Origin: Clitopilus passeckerianus
Taxonomy: Eukaryota; Basidiomycota; Agaricomycetes; Agaricales; Entolomataceae
NCBI GenBank assembly: GCA_944990035.1
Contig: CALYLX010000061.1
Location: 1 to 64,000 of the forward strand
Length of the DNA stretch: 64,000 bases
Direction: 5' to 3'
A program made the position numbers and the translations under genes. The notes below the pieces were generated by a model. The model did not search any database. It was not told the DNA's origin and saw nothing but the letters and a program-made list of their open reading frames with translations. Positions 1-11,556 of this stretch are shown here, one piece after another (positions within the stretch are counted from its first letter, which is position 1; every line of letters begins with the position of its first letter).

Positions 1-57
1 GATTCACCGCGTCGTCGCCATCGAGATGGTTTATTACGTCGAGCCCAGCTTGCCAAG

Positions 58-1574
58 TTGGCACAACCTTCCAATGCACTCCCCATCATCTGCTCCCTCT
101 GTCCTTGGCCGGCGGCCAAGAACGTCATTTTTGAGGTTGGAGAACAACTGGGCGCTAAGCTCGTGGTCTACGACCGCACCTTCCCATCCGTTCATTCCGT
201 ATTTGTGACATTAGAGTGCACCCAATCTGTCAACTTCGCCTACTTGGGGCGGTCCCACTCTCCACCTGTGGGGTACAGCACTAGATCCTTCTGTGGATGT
301 GGGGCTCGCGGAAATATCCCTATACTCGTGCATCACCTCACCGTATCTGCAAACGCCCCCAAACCCCGCTGCCCAGCACTTCCCCCCAATGTCATACGTG
401 CAATAGCCGAGATGTTCATCGACAGAATCTCCAAAACCTGGCGCTCAGACTTACTGAAGCTAAGTCTCGTCGCTAAGTGGTGGTACCCGGCCCTTAACGT
501 CTTCTACAAAGTTCACAGTCTCGTTCCCAACAACGACAGGGTCAGGCTGGAAGCACTTCTGCAATCGATCCAGCGTCGACCCGACAGGGCACGTCTCGTG
601 GATTCCTTCTCGATATGGCATTACGCAGACATTGTCACTGAACACAACGTTTGTGCAATCGCGAATATGATGATCAAGCTCCTTAGATGTGCCGATCACA
701 TGAAAGACGTCGACATTTACCCCATGGACCGGTCCCTTTATGGAGATTACCTCGCGGCCTTGTCGAGGCTAGGAAGCTGAAGGTTTGCAAGGTTTCAACG
801 CAGTTCATCATGAAGTACAAATACGATGGCAAACATGTATCGATCGGTGATCTACAGCAGTTGATGCTCAACTGGCCAGCGTTGAATTTCCTTGATTATG
901 AAGGGAATCAATTCGACGAAAGCACAGAGTGTGTATCTTGACCATTGTCATTTTATTACCAAGCTCCTGATCAGGTTTTTGACCTCAGGCCGACGACCGT
1001 TGACAATGCCTACACAGACGGGGTGGAATACAATAATCTAGGCGCTTTGAGACTCAAAGACGTCATCCTGAAGCCATCCCAATTACCCCGTTTTGCCTCT
1101 TCGTCGCACTCCTCTCTGCGGTACTTGGCCCTCAACAACGTTTCCAGCTCGAACAGCGACTTCAGGCAACTCCTTAGACGGGTGGCTCGGTCGCTGACCG
1201 ATCTCACAGCTGTAAACTGCGAATTTTCCCGAGAAGCTTGGGAGGAGAGGGCTCTGGATCAGGTTATACCGGAATTGTTGAAGGTCAAGCATATTCACGT
1301 CGTTGGAGATTCAGCCAGTTGGCGCGTGATTGCCAGGAAACGACAGAAGAGTCTGGACGACGTGAAGGATTTCATTAGCCTCATGGGTCCACTGGACATT
1401 CCTCCCGACGGGGTCGTTGACGCGCTGGAATCAACGGCCTGGAGCTCGATTTGGATGTCAAGTCATCATGCTGTGGACGCAGACGTCATGGAGAGGGTAC
1501 GCAGCGTGGCCAGACGAAGAAGGATCACATTTGAATGGAGAGACAATCTTCAAATGAGTCCGGATTACTTCTAG
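58..1574 (+). pseudogene. F-box-like protein, degenerate copy 1
   Basis: The first of three related + strand copies in 0-4.7 kb. The N-terminal part has a CxC pair (CGCG, about residue 80) followed by an F-box-like stretch starting LPPNVIRAIAEMF, and then a leucine-rich C-terminal half, the usual layout of Agaricomycete F-box proteins that present substrates to SCF ubiquitin ligases. Two breaks are visible. Near 773-777 the frame must move by one missing base, because ALSRL must join KLKVCKV as in the copy at 2251. A TGA lies in frame at 939-941, after which the same frame stays open to the stop at 1572-1574. No intron with proper splice sites repairs both. The true start is unclear, since 58 is a TTG and the gene may extend left of the window. 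The F-box call rests on pattern and paralogue comparison only. Confidence 0.55.
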
Positions 1575-2250
1575 TATGGATGTAGCACGTTCATCGCCCT
1601 GTATAACTTTACTGGAACATAATTATGTGCGGTATTGAAGCAGTTACGGGATTCGGCTACCTATCAGAGAATTATTTGGATTTGGTGTTCGAGATGATAA
1701 TGAGGCCGCCAGAAGCTCAACTTAACCGCCAACTACCTAGTCGAACTTCTTTGGAAGATACTCATCTACGTCTGATAGTAGGTTTTACGAACATATTTGC
1801 TTATCTGGATGCCAGATGACACTAAAAAAAGCTAGACTTGGTTCAACAGCCTTCTCAGACTGTCATGGCGGACTCTACGAAAGTTGAAAGAAACCAAGAA
1901 TCCTGGTCTAGCCTGTCGCTGTTTCGCAACCTTAGGATCGATCCCACCCTTAGCTTCGCAGTATCTGCTACTTTGGACCGGAATTTAAGCAGGGATTATT
2001 CCGGGATCCGCCTTCTCATTGTGACGAAGAACCGTGCATCCAGCTCTCGTGAAATCGTGAGTCGTACACCCCTTCTGCTCTGGTCTGGCGCCGAACTCAG
2101 CAATAAAGATTATCCGTAGCTCCATACAAGGAAAGCGTCGCCTCAGTCGCAGGAAGGCCTCCAACGGCAAAAGACGGATCCACCTAGTGAAGGCGGCCAG
2201 CGGAAGAACACGACGAGTCATCTCTTTACTGTCGTACTTGAGCTCATTCC
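1575..2250. other. Intergenic, no gene recognised
   Basis: Spacer between F-box-like copies 1 and 2. Only short unconvincing open frames are present, and I see no splice-connected coding signal or repeat. Confidence 0.5.
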
Positions 2251-3430
2251 TTGTCAACCCAGGAGTACTGGATACTAGAGCCCCATCCTTCGCAGGAGAC
2301 TTCCCTCAATCCCGACCCATCTAAGATCATACTCTTCGATGCATCTCAGCAGAACTCCGACTCAATCTTCATGACTTTAGAATGTACAGCTCCAGTTACG
2401 TTCCTCCATATACCCGATCCTCCCTGCTGTCCGCGTTCGATTGTCAAGCGTCGCCTTTGTCCATGCGGGAAGGCCGAAAAATTCCCTTCATCGGTTTATG
2501 GTCTAACTTTCCGCTCCACAAACTCAACGGTTCGGCTTCCTACCATTTCACCCGACATCCTGAAAAGAATCGCTATCTACATCATCACTGGGCCTAGGAA
2601 TAACAGCCGAACTTGGCGAGCTGCGTTACTCGATATTGGTCTTGTCGCCAGATCGTGGGCGGTTGTCTTGGATATCTTCTACAGCGCCCACACGACTGAC
2701 ATCAAACATGACGCAGCAACCCTCTCGTCGGTTGCCTCTTCTCCCAACTGTCGACCTGAGAGGGCAATATGGATGAAAGGGTTCTCACTCCAGAATTACT
2801 CCCCGAATAACCAACCTATACCCGCGTTCCAGAGAGATATTTTCAAGATCGTACACCATGCTAATTGCTTGGAGAATATAGAGGCTATCCGACCGATCCT
2901 CCTTTACCACGAGTACATAGCTGCACTCACGAAGCTTGAAAAGCTCGAAACATGTATAGTTTCAACTTCCACACACATAAACTCTGACCTGCCAGGTCCA
3001 TACCCTTCTCTTGACGAGATTCTAAGATTGATGCAGCGCTGGACAAAACTGACGGGTCTTAACATACACAGGGCATAGGTCCGAACGGTCGATTATCAAA
3101 ATATCTCTTCTTTGTGCCCAATTAACAAGTCGATCTGCAGTGACTCCTCATACTCTGTCTCGGAGCCCCCGGCTAATCTATGCCGCCTTCAAGCACTGTC
3201 CCTCATCAATGTTTCCGTTGTGGAAGGGATTCCGGACATACGGAGGGAACGTGCCGATGAAGACGCTGTACCGGTTACTCAAGATTTCGCCACTATCGTT
3301 CCGCCTTTCTCGACTTTCGCATCAAACTCGCATTTCTCCTGAAGATCGCATATTCCATCAAGTTCGTCGTCTGCGCATCTGGACGGCCAAGATTCCCGTT
3401 CCATCGTATAAGCCGCAATTTATTGTCTGA
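2251..3430 (+). pseudogene. F-box-like protein, degenerate copy 2
   Basis: Paralogue of the copy at 58-1574. Shared landmarks are TLECTxxV near the N-terminus, a CxC pair (CPCG), an F-box-like segment beginning ISPDILKRIAIYI, and YIAALTKLEKLE, the segment that exposes the frameshift in copy 1. The frame from 2251 meets TAG at 3076-3078. It stays open after that (QALSLINVSVV matches GALRLKDVIL of copy 1) until about 3240, where similarity seems to move to another frame ending at 3428-3430. The copy therefore has one nonsense codon and at least one probable frameshift. It stops where the dispersed repeat (3431-4216) begins. The first codon in frame is TTG, so the real start is uncertain. Confidence 0.5.
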
Positions 3431-4216
3431 AGGACATGGCTAGGGTTTCTCGAGACGAACGCTATGTATATTTCCTTTCTCTTCTTACGCTAATATACTT
3501 GTACTATACAGGCTGACACTGGGTCGGGGAGTATCAACGGGGACGCTATTCTGGGATGGTAGGGTGCTGATGGAGTCCAAGAACGCGTAAAAGGTGTTGC
3601 TGGGGTCACAGCACGCCTTCGCGACTCCAATCACCTCGAGCAATTCCCCAGAATCAGCCAGCCGGAGGTATTTCCTTATTTGGTCGAAGTCTTTTCTGTT
3701 CTCGTATTTTGTCTTTCTCTTCAAACTCTCTTCGTATTACCGTACTTTATGACATCATTATTGGTCCAAGGGCACAAGAGTACGTGCGCCTTCGGTTCTT
3801 GTACATTATAAATACCTGATACCTACAAAATCGAAGGTGCTTCCCACTTTTCCCCTCTCCCTACAATTTATATCTTCTTCCCAACCTCCCAGCCTGTGTA
3901 AGCTCGTTCGTCAGTCGGACAACTCAATAGTACTTCAGCACTGGGCTCAAAGAAAGCTCCAGCATTGTCCACAAAGAGTGGGCACTAGTTTGTTGAGTGT
4001 TTTCGCGTTCAGTTTCCCAGCCTCTCCCTTTCCCTCCCTCAGACGCGTCGTGCGTCTCGGCTAAAGGCCACCATCAACTCTTGATCTCTTACTTTCACGC
4101 TCACACCTCGACCTTCGAGGTATTGTTCTGCATTTAGATTCACTCGTACTCTATCAACCTCAACGGGACCCGACTATTGTGCACTCCCTGCGGCTAAGGA
4201 AATTATTTCCACGCCG
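3431..4216 (+). repeat. Dispersed repeat, copy A (about 790 bp)
   Basis: This stretch aligns along almost its whole length with the reverse complement of 46374-47160. Matching blocks in order are a GAGACGAACG block near the left end, ACGCGTAAAAGGTG near 3585, a nearly identical block of about 50 bases at 3747-3797, a GGGCACTAGTTTGTTGAG block near 3980, CTCCCTTTCCCTCCCTCAGACG near 4023, and GGCTAAGGAAA near 4191. Similarity ends abruptly near 3431 and 4216, exactly where F-box-like coding similarity stops and resumes. I see no clear terminal inverted repeats, target-site duplication or transposase. It could be a solo LTR, a non-autonomous element or a duplicated promoter/5'-UTR, because it contains TATA-like and CT-rich stretches. 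Confidence 0.75.
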
Positions 4217-4701
4217 TCAGCCGCCTACAGTTCCTCCGATTGGCAAACTCGGAAGCAACAATGTTGAAACAACTTTCGCTCTCATACGTGAAGTGTACAA
4301 AGCTCGACTTCCTTGCCATGCTCCGCGTAATTGCCCAGACCCTTACGGTGCTCGTTATTATGGATTGTCAGATCGATAGAATTACAGGTGAAGAACGTGC
4401 CCTGGACATGATGGCGTCGGACCTGACAGCACTGGTTTCCTTGTCGGCCGAGGGGGATGCAATCAGCTGGGGGGCACTGGCAAGACCTGGGCGCACAGGC
4501 TCGAGTCGGGCAAAGGGCCGTATCAATATGCTCCAGTGCCCCGACCTTCCACCTGAGAAGGTTGTCAAGGCTCTAAAGAAGACGAGGTGGAGATCGATCC
4601 CTGTGGCTGCAGGGGCCGCAATCGATGTAGAGGTGCATTCAGAAATGTGTGAAGTGGCACGAAGGACGAGATTGGATTTTTATTGGCAAAGTCTTTCTTA
4701 A
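4217..4701 (+). pseudogene. F-box-like protein, 3' fragment (copy 3)
   Basis: The open frame from the repeat boundary to the stop at 4699-4701 matches only the C-terminal half of copy 1. It shares the leucine-rich segment, an EERALD motif, AISWGALAR against ASWRVIARK, PPEKVVKALKKTRWRSI against PPDGVVDALESTAWSSI, and a closing CEVARRTRLDFYW against RSVARRRRITFEW. No F-box or start region is present. It seems to overlap the tail of copy 2 by some tens of residues, so copies 2 and 3 are probably not one gene split by the repeat. Copy 3 looks like a separate paralogue truncated at its 5' end exactly where the repeat sits. Confidence 0.55.
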
Positions 4702-4764
4702 CTCTAGAATTGGTTGGTATCTCAAAAATGAGGAATTTATCCAATCAATTAGGTGTCCCTTAGT

Positions 4765-7477
4765 TTACAGTTTTGCCTTAACATTACGTGTCCTCATTAG
4801 TTTAACTTGCTCTCTCAACACCCGTCGCAGCAGTTTCCCACTGGGAGATGTCGGAATAGCTGAGATGAACTCCACACCACCAGCAAGCTGCTTATAAGCC
4901 ACTTTGTTATCCGCAATGTGCTGTAAGAATGTCAGCGCACGGGAGTACTGCAAGGCGAAATAGCCCTACCTTCATGATAGATGCTTTTATTTTGTTGGCC
5001 TGGACAGGACTTTCTGCTGCTCTACGTTGAGCGTTGGGTGTAAGAACGACGAAGGCAAGTGGTATCTCTCCACCTAAGGTTGGCGATCAGTGCAAGACTT
5101 GGAGAAGCAGTGAGGAAACGAACTGTAATCATCCGGAATACCAACAACGCAGGCGGCATCAACCTCAGCACATTCCAATAGGCAACCTTCAAGCTCAGCA
5201 GGTGCAACTTGGAAACCTTTCACCTTCATGATTTCCTAAAGTTCCATAGCGCTATCAGCGTACAACGGGGATTATGAGGCAGACTGCACAAACTTTCAGT
5301 CGGTCAAGAATCCAGACCTCACTGTTCTTATCAACCCTAGCTTCGTCTCCAGTCCTGACCCAGCCGTCGATGAAGGTTTCCCTAGTTCTAAATAGCTAAT
5401 TAGCATTTTAAGCCGATTTGAGCAAAGGGAGGACTTACGCCTCTGCATTGTTCTCATATCTCAGCGCCCCGGAAGGTGACTTTACATACAGCTCCCCGGG
5501 CTCGTTGAACCCAGCCAATGAACCGTCAGGCCTGACTATCTTCATCGTACAGCCGGGCATAATCTGTCCAGCACCTGCGTGATAAATAACCATAAGACTT
5601 TGAAGCACGTTGCCTAACATTGACTCACTCCCAGAAGTCCCTCTTTTCTTGTTTATCGGCCACAGAGTGACAGCTGTCGATAATTCGGTCATGCCTGCAA
5701 CCATCAGATACTGGTCAGCAAATGCATCCAAGACGATTATTCTTCAGACATACCGTATGCTTGGCCAATATGTGCGTCCGGGAGGAGCTCAAAGAGCTTC
5801 TGGTTAATTTCATGAGATAGAGGCGCGGCGCCACACATGATCATTCGGATGTGACGGCAGATATAGAAGTCTTTCACAGCTGGGTGCTATAGTGAAACAC
5901 TGTGTCAGCATGAACACGTAGGGAAGACATAACCGCGGAAGAACCTTGCACAAGAGGACGGCCATTGGGGAACGAGCCTGATATTGAGGTTAGCACGACA
6001 TGGTGCCATATGACTCGATGTGAGGCTCACATAAGGTGGGATATCTTGTGACGGACGATGGACTCAAGCATCTGGACGAAGTTGAACTTCGGAACAATGA
6101 CAAGGCTCATCTATTAGAGCCATGAAATCAGCTACGGCACTGAAGATTGAAGATCTGTTAGCAGCTCACCCCGGCGAACAGGATAAAATGAAGCTGGTAT
6201 AATGACGAGATTAGAATTATATTATCGACCAAGGAAAGAAAGCCCACGTTGATGACTAGCCCGTAAATGTCTTGAACTTCGTTAGAAGGCAAGGGCCGGG
6301 AGGACGGTGTTGAGAGCTTACGGTAGAGAGGTAGGACTTCAGAAGAGCTTAGACCATACGGCGAGGTTTATAACGCAGAACACACCTCCGATAGCGACAT
6401 CTCCAGGACGGTAGCGCTGATCTTTGGGGTCGCAGTATTGCTTGTTGACGTTGTTGTGAGCAGCAATTTGTATGACATTAGCTATCACAGCGTAGTGGGC
6501 AATAGCAACGGCCTGAAGAAGGTCTGTTAGCAAGTTGTCACATATTCTAGAAAGAATCAACCGCCGACCTTGGGTTTGCCAGTGGTTCCAGATGAAAAGC
6601 TCAAGAACGCCAGCTTAGTCTTTGCTTCCCGGATAATAGCTTCTTGTCCGTGAAGCAGGTTGGTTTGGACTGTCCCTCACGCACAAGGTCCTCAACTGTT
6701 GGATGTCCTTGGAAGTCGGCGCCGGTCACATTGAAGCAAACGACCCGATCGACAGGAATGTTGGCAGCTTTTGCAGCAGCGGTAAGGGACACCTTCAAAG
6801 CATCTGGATGAACGACGAGGACGACCGGCTTTGTTTGTTCAATTTGGTACAGGAGTTCGTTCGGTGAGAAGTCGGGATTTGCACCACTGTAATCACGCAA
6901 TCCACGGAATCAATAACGAGAGCCGCGTGGATCAACATTGTACACTCGTACGAGATAATGCCTCCCAGCCGATGTGTAGCCCAGATGACAGTAGGATAAT
7001 CTGAGGGAAGGTAAATCAGAGTTCTTTTTCAGCCGAAATACAATGAATACCAAGATGATTCCGGCTGAAGAGTAGGACTTCATGAAGGTGGCTTATCAAC
7101 ACTGGGGCGGATCAGAAGAGGCCGAAAGAACGAACCAACGTCGTTTTCTCCTGCAACGAAGAGAAGATAATCAGAACCAGTCTTGGGAAATTAACTGGAA
7201 TACTTACCGATTTGGAACTTGGATTTGAGGCCATTGGCCAAAGCATGAGTGCGAGTTCGTATCTATTGTTGTACAGGTTTGCGTTGGCTCATTTCTTCAA
7301 GCAAGGTGAACAAACCTCGTGTTCTGATATTGCTCTTCCGGTTCCATCTTCTATCAGCCAAGGAACTCCCGGTGCTCTCCTGGGCCGCAGTTCATGGTTA
7401 GAGTCAAGAATGAATTGTGGCACCGTAAGATCATCTGGTAAGTTCAAAGTAATGTTCGAAGGGTTCTCAAAGAGCAT
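4765..7477 (-). CDS. 4-coumarate:CoA ligase-like acyl-CoA ligase 1 (PTS1 AKL)
   Basis: ANL-superfamily enzyme that activates an aromatic or fatty acid to its acyl-AMP and then CoA thioester. It starts at ATG 7475-7477; exon 1 (54 codons) runs to about 7316 with the donor at 7315. Splicing gives, in order, GENDVVLLFSRN, YPTVIWATHRLGG, the P-loop SFSSGTTGKPK (near 6580), VLPLY-HIYGL, YGMTE (near 5690), WVRTGDE, VKGFQVAPAELEG and the C-terminal PTSPSGKLLRR with the catalytic Lys. It ends in AKL, a PTS1 tripeptide that predicts peroxisomal import. One base appears to be missing at the CCC of 6628-6630 (GGG on the coding strand), just before the P-loop; without it the frame breaks. It is the most downstream of three head-to-tail paralogues. 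The substrate cannot be told from the sequence. Confidence 0.8.
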
Positions 7478-7833
7478 ATTCAGTGAAGCACGAGGTTCGT
7501 ACGATGAGAATGAGGTTCAAGCCACGTTGGGCACTCAGGGCATCGACAACGGCGATAATTCAATGCAACCGTCCTGGGAGTCCCAGTACAAGTGGGGTAT
7601 GGTAACTCCTTCCGGCTAACCACGTGATCACGTCGGGACACCCAACTTTCCTGGGCGTTTAGTGGGCGCCGAAACCCAAGAAGAGACGGTATTCAACAGC
7701 TCGAACACGACCAGTAATCCAGAACTCCAATACGTAACAGAGATTGGGCCTGCTTGTCAATACTAGGAATTGAATACACTTTGTGAGGAACTAGAACCCC
7801 TGCGATGGATATTGCAAGGTAATCGCACTGGGC

Positions 7834-8211
7834 TCAACTCTCAATGCTTTGCAGTTTTGCAGCGGCGTCATCAGCAATACTCCAATCAAGACCTTCCAGC
7901 GCAATAGAGAAGCCCTCACCACCATCCGTCATGTACCAATCCACGGAGTAAGGCGAAGCCAGGTACCTCTTGGGATTCGGACTAGTCAACAGATATTCGA
8001 TGATTTGAACACCGACTTCTTGCCCAATGGCATCGAAGAATGCCATGAATGAGAGGTCTTTGTATTTCTCTTCATCACGGATTTCCTGAATTACATCGGA
8101 GTCCAGAGGTATAGCCCGAATTGGCACACACAAATCTCGAGATTCTTTCCACTGCGATGTTATTCTCAGAAGGAAGCAAGAGTTGAGACTATGAACTCGC
8201 TTACTATGCAC
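7834..8211 (-). CDS. Small hypothetical protein between ligases 1 and 2
   Basis: A single open frame of 125 codons on the same strand as the ligases, starting at ATG 8209-8211. The composition looks protein-like, for example DSDVIQEIRDEEKYKDLSF and EVGVQIIEYLL, with a balanced helix-like pattern and no membrane segment. I do not recognise a family. The first 10-15 residues may come from a wrong start, or there may be an upstream exon. It sits alone between the start of ligase 1 and the end of ligase 2. A chance frame remains possible. Confidence 0.35.
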   Translation of the reverse strand: MHSKRVHSLNSCFLLRITSQWKESRDLCVPIRAIPLDSDVIQEIRDEEKYKDLSFMAFFDAIGQEVGVQIIEYLLTSPNPKRYLASPYSVDWYMTDGGEGFSIALEGLDWSIADDAAAKLQSIES

Positions 8212-8427
8212 CCAAAAATATGCAGGCGATATTAGCCTTCATACTCATACATAATTTACTCATCAAAGTTAGCTGAGGATGTTGTGGCCTGTCGCTCAAG
8301 AGGCCAGCTTGGCTGCCCCATGGACTCTTTCCGCAATTTCGCTTACCTAACTATTTCATCCAAAGGTCAGTATGTTACAAATTCCTATACAGTAGGGGTG
8401 CGGAAAACGAGATAGATAATGGAATAA

Positions 8428-11174
8428 TCACAACTTCGACCTAATCGTCGCATTCTCCTTCATTTTCTGCTTCGCTTGCTCCCTCAGCACTCTCCTCAAT
8501 ATCTTGCCACTGGCCGAAGTGGGTATCTGAGAAACGATTTCCACCCTCCCGCAAGGTGCTTGATGGTGGCCTTGTTTTCGGCGACGTGCTACCAGATTCT
8601 GTGAGCCAATGTCAGTGATGGCATATATTTGACTCCTACCTTGATTATCCGTTGTTTGATCTTATCCTCCTGTTCAGGAGCCTTTTCAATCTGCCGCTGG
8701 GCATCACTCGATAGGACTACGAATGCCAGCGGGATTTCTCCACCTGTGAAAGGTTTGAATACCACAGAATGCGCTCAATGGATGCCACGTACTGTAGTCG
8801 TCAGGGATCCCAACCACGCAAGCGGAAGAGACGTCTGGAACTTCCAAGATGCACCCTTCAAGCTCAGCAGGGGCCACCTGGAAGCCTTTAACCTTGATAA
8901 ATTCCTGTGACCAAAATTGATATTAGTGGCTCTATCGTTTGCTCTCGGAATGAGAGCTATGAACCTTGATACGGTCAAGTATCCAAAGCTGACCATTTCG
9001 GTCAAACATTCCCTCATCACCAGACCTCACCCAACTGTGAGGACGCCCCTCGATGAGCATAAAGTAATCGGCGTGCGTACATCACATACCCATCTACAAA
9101 CGTCTCCCTCGTCCTGCGTTTTCGATCAATATATTTATGCGGCAAGATTTAGGCTGACGTACGCTTCCGGATTTCCGACATATCCCAAGGCCATTGCAGG
9201 CGTTTTGATGTATAGCTCGCCTGATTCGTCAAACCCGGCAAGTGTGCCATCGAGTTTCACTATCTTCACTTTACACCCAGGAATTAGAGTCCCAACACCT
9301 AGACACGGAAGTAAAGCCCATCAGTACCCGTTATCCCACTCATACAAACGGATGGACTGACAACCGGCTGCGCCTTGCTTCTCATCGATCGGCCACATTG
9401 TGACTACGTTGGTACACTCCGTCATGCCGTATCCTGACCGATGTGAGCATCCGGATAGAGGGCGAGCAATTGAGAGTGCATCTCTCGCGAGAGCGGAGCA
9501 GCGCCGAAGCAAATCATTCGGACATGGTTCTGGATGTCGTATTTCCTGGCGGCTGAGTGCTGGACGTGCGAAGGTCAGACGTATCGAGCAATAAATATTT
9601 TGTTCGCTAACCTTGCACAAAAGCACAATTTGGGGAGGTACCAAGCTAACATAATTGTCAAAGCAAACGGGATCATATCGGTGAAATGGACCTACAATAG
9701 GTGAGAATTTTGTGGCGTACGATGCTCTGAAGCATCTTTCGAAATTGAACCTGGGGACGATCACGCTGCTCATCTGCGGAGCGGGTGTGGGATACTGCCG
9801 CAACAATGTAATTGAATAAAATCTTACCGCACTATACAAAACGAAGTGAACCTGAAGACAAGGTTAAGTATCATAAACCTGGTGACGAGGACTTTTGTGA
9901 TAAACCGTAGAGATAAGTCCATAGATATCTGAAGCCACATTTAGGCAGTTTCACATGATCACGATCTATTGATATACTCACGGAAGAGAGGCAAGACTAA
10001 ACCAAAGTTGATAAGTCAACAATTGTCGTCGTGAATTTAAATAGGAACTTGCCTGCGATCGCAGTATCTCCTGGCCGGTATCTCTGTTCCTCGAAATCGC
10101 AGTAATGTTCCCGAACCCGGTTGTGAGAAGCAATGAGCAGTGTATCGGCTATGAACGCGTAATGTGATATCGCGACCGCCTTGAAATGGCAAAGAGTTAG
10201 GGCATTTAACAGTGAACTCTAGGCCTAAGGGCCTAAGTCAAAGGACTCGAGATTACCTTGGGTCTTCCCGTAGTTCCAGACGAGAACATGTACAGCGCAG
10301 CCTTAGTTTTGCCTTCCCCAGGCTTCAGTCGCCTCTCTGGGAAGTCACCAGTACCCAGTGCGCCTACATCGATGAGATCTTGAAGGCTAAGTATGTCCGT
10401 TGTGGAATCGTCAGAGGTCAGAGAGACCACCCTTGTGGTCGGGATCTTGGCGAATGATGCAGCCGAAAGGCCGACCTCAAGTACGTCCGCACCAACGATG
10501 AGCACAGAAGCTTTGGATGCTTCTATCTGATATAGAAGCTCGTTCGCCGAAAAGTCAGGGTTCGCGCATCTGATTTAGAGACCCATATGATACCCGTAAG
10601 GTTGGGTGAGCGGAAACGAAAGAGTAGGAGGACGAACGAAACGATAGCTCCGAGGTAATTTGCGGCCCAGATCACAATTGGGTAGTCTGTTGAGATGGTT
10701 CGACTCGTTTCCCATGCTTGGAGGGACACCCTACGCACCAATATGGTTCCGACTGAACAGCAGCACTGTGAGAGGTGAATGATTGAGCTCCACGGAGAAA
10801 CAAGCTAGACAAGGGCCACAGACCAACATCATCGTCACCTAGATGAGGGAACATTCATCAGAGGTTTCAAGAGGAACGATCCAGCACAAAGGGATGTTTA
10901 CCTATCCGGAACTGAGCCCTTAGTCCAGCAGCAAGACTAGTAGTTCTTGAACGGAGCTAAGAAAGCTACTGAGTTCTGCCGACGAGAAGCTTGTTGCCAC
11001 ATCCATACTACACACCTCTCCTTCTCCAATCTTTCTCCCCGTTTCGTCTTCTATGAGCCAAGGAGTCGACGGGTCTCTCTGAGGGCGTGATGCCTCATTG
11101 TAATCGAAGATGAATTGAGGGATAGTAAGATCATCCGGTATGTTGGGTGGATTAATCGGGGAGCTGACAATCAT
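8428..11174 (-). CDS. 4-coumarate:CoA ligase-like acyl-CoA ligase 2 (PTS1 SKL)
   Basis: Paralogue of ligase 1 with the same intron pattern. Exon 1 starts at ATG 11172-11174 (NIPDDLTIPQFIFDYN). Later exons give GDDDV, VLLFSRNHI, YPIVIWAANYLG, ANPDFSANELLYQIE, the P-loop [11 protein letters not shown] (near 10270), YRPGDTAIAG, VPPQIVLLCK, GMTECTNVVTMWP, GWVRTGDEG, VKGFQVAPAELEG and SASGKILRRVLRE with the catalytic Lys. It ends in SKL, the canonical PTS1, so a peroxisomal matrix location is predicted. A GC-AG intron appears to start at 10052. One base is missing in the short C run near 8544-8550, where HLAGG must join VEIVSQIP. Upstream is a TATATATATA stretch. The acid substrate is unknown. Confidence 0.8.
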
Positions 11175-11247
11175 AATGGTCCGAGTCAGCGGTTATCGGG
11201 AAGAGCCCAGGCAGTGAGTAAACGCTATGAAACACGGTTCGCATTGA

Positions 11248-11257
11248 TATATATATA
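11248..11257 (-). promoter_or_regulatory. TATA-like box upstream of acyl-CoA ligase 2
   Basis: An alternating TATATATATA stretch about 75 bases upstream of the ATG at 11174, a plausible core-promoter position. The call rests on composition and distance only. Confidence 0.4.
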
Positions 11258-11556
11258 CACTTGAAAGGCGTGACCGGGAATCTATACTTTCCGCCGTCGT
11301 ACCCCGCTCCACACAATGGGGATGCAACTAGGCGCTCGCATGACATAGCATACATAACACCTCTCCCAGCCATGATCCAGAGCGGAAGCCGTCTATACAT
11401 GAATGGGCCGACCTTCAACCTTCTTCGGGCATCAGGTTGTCTGCCCAAACGTTGACATTGCCTGACCTCGTGGGGCTAAGCATAAATAGCGTCGTGACAC
11501 CATCCCACGAACGAGAGGGGTCGGGCGACGCTCGTGGAGTTATGACCGAGGATTGG

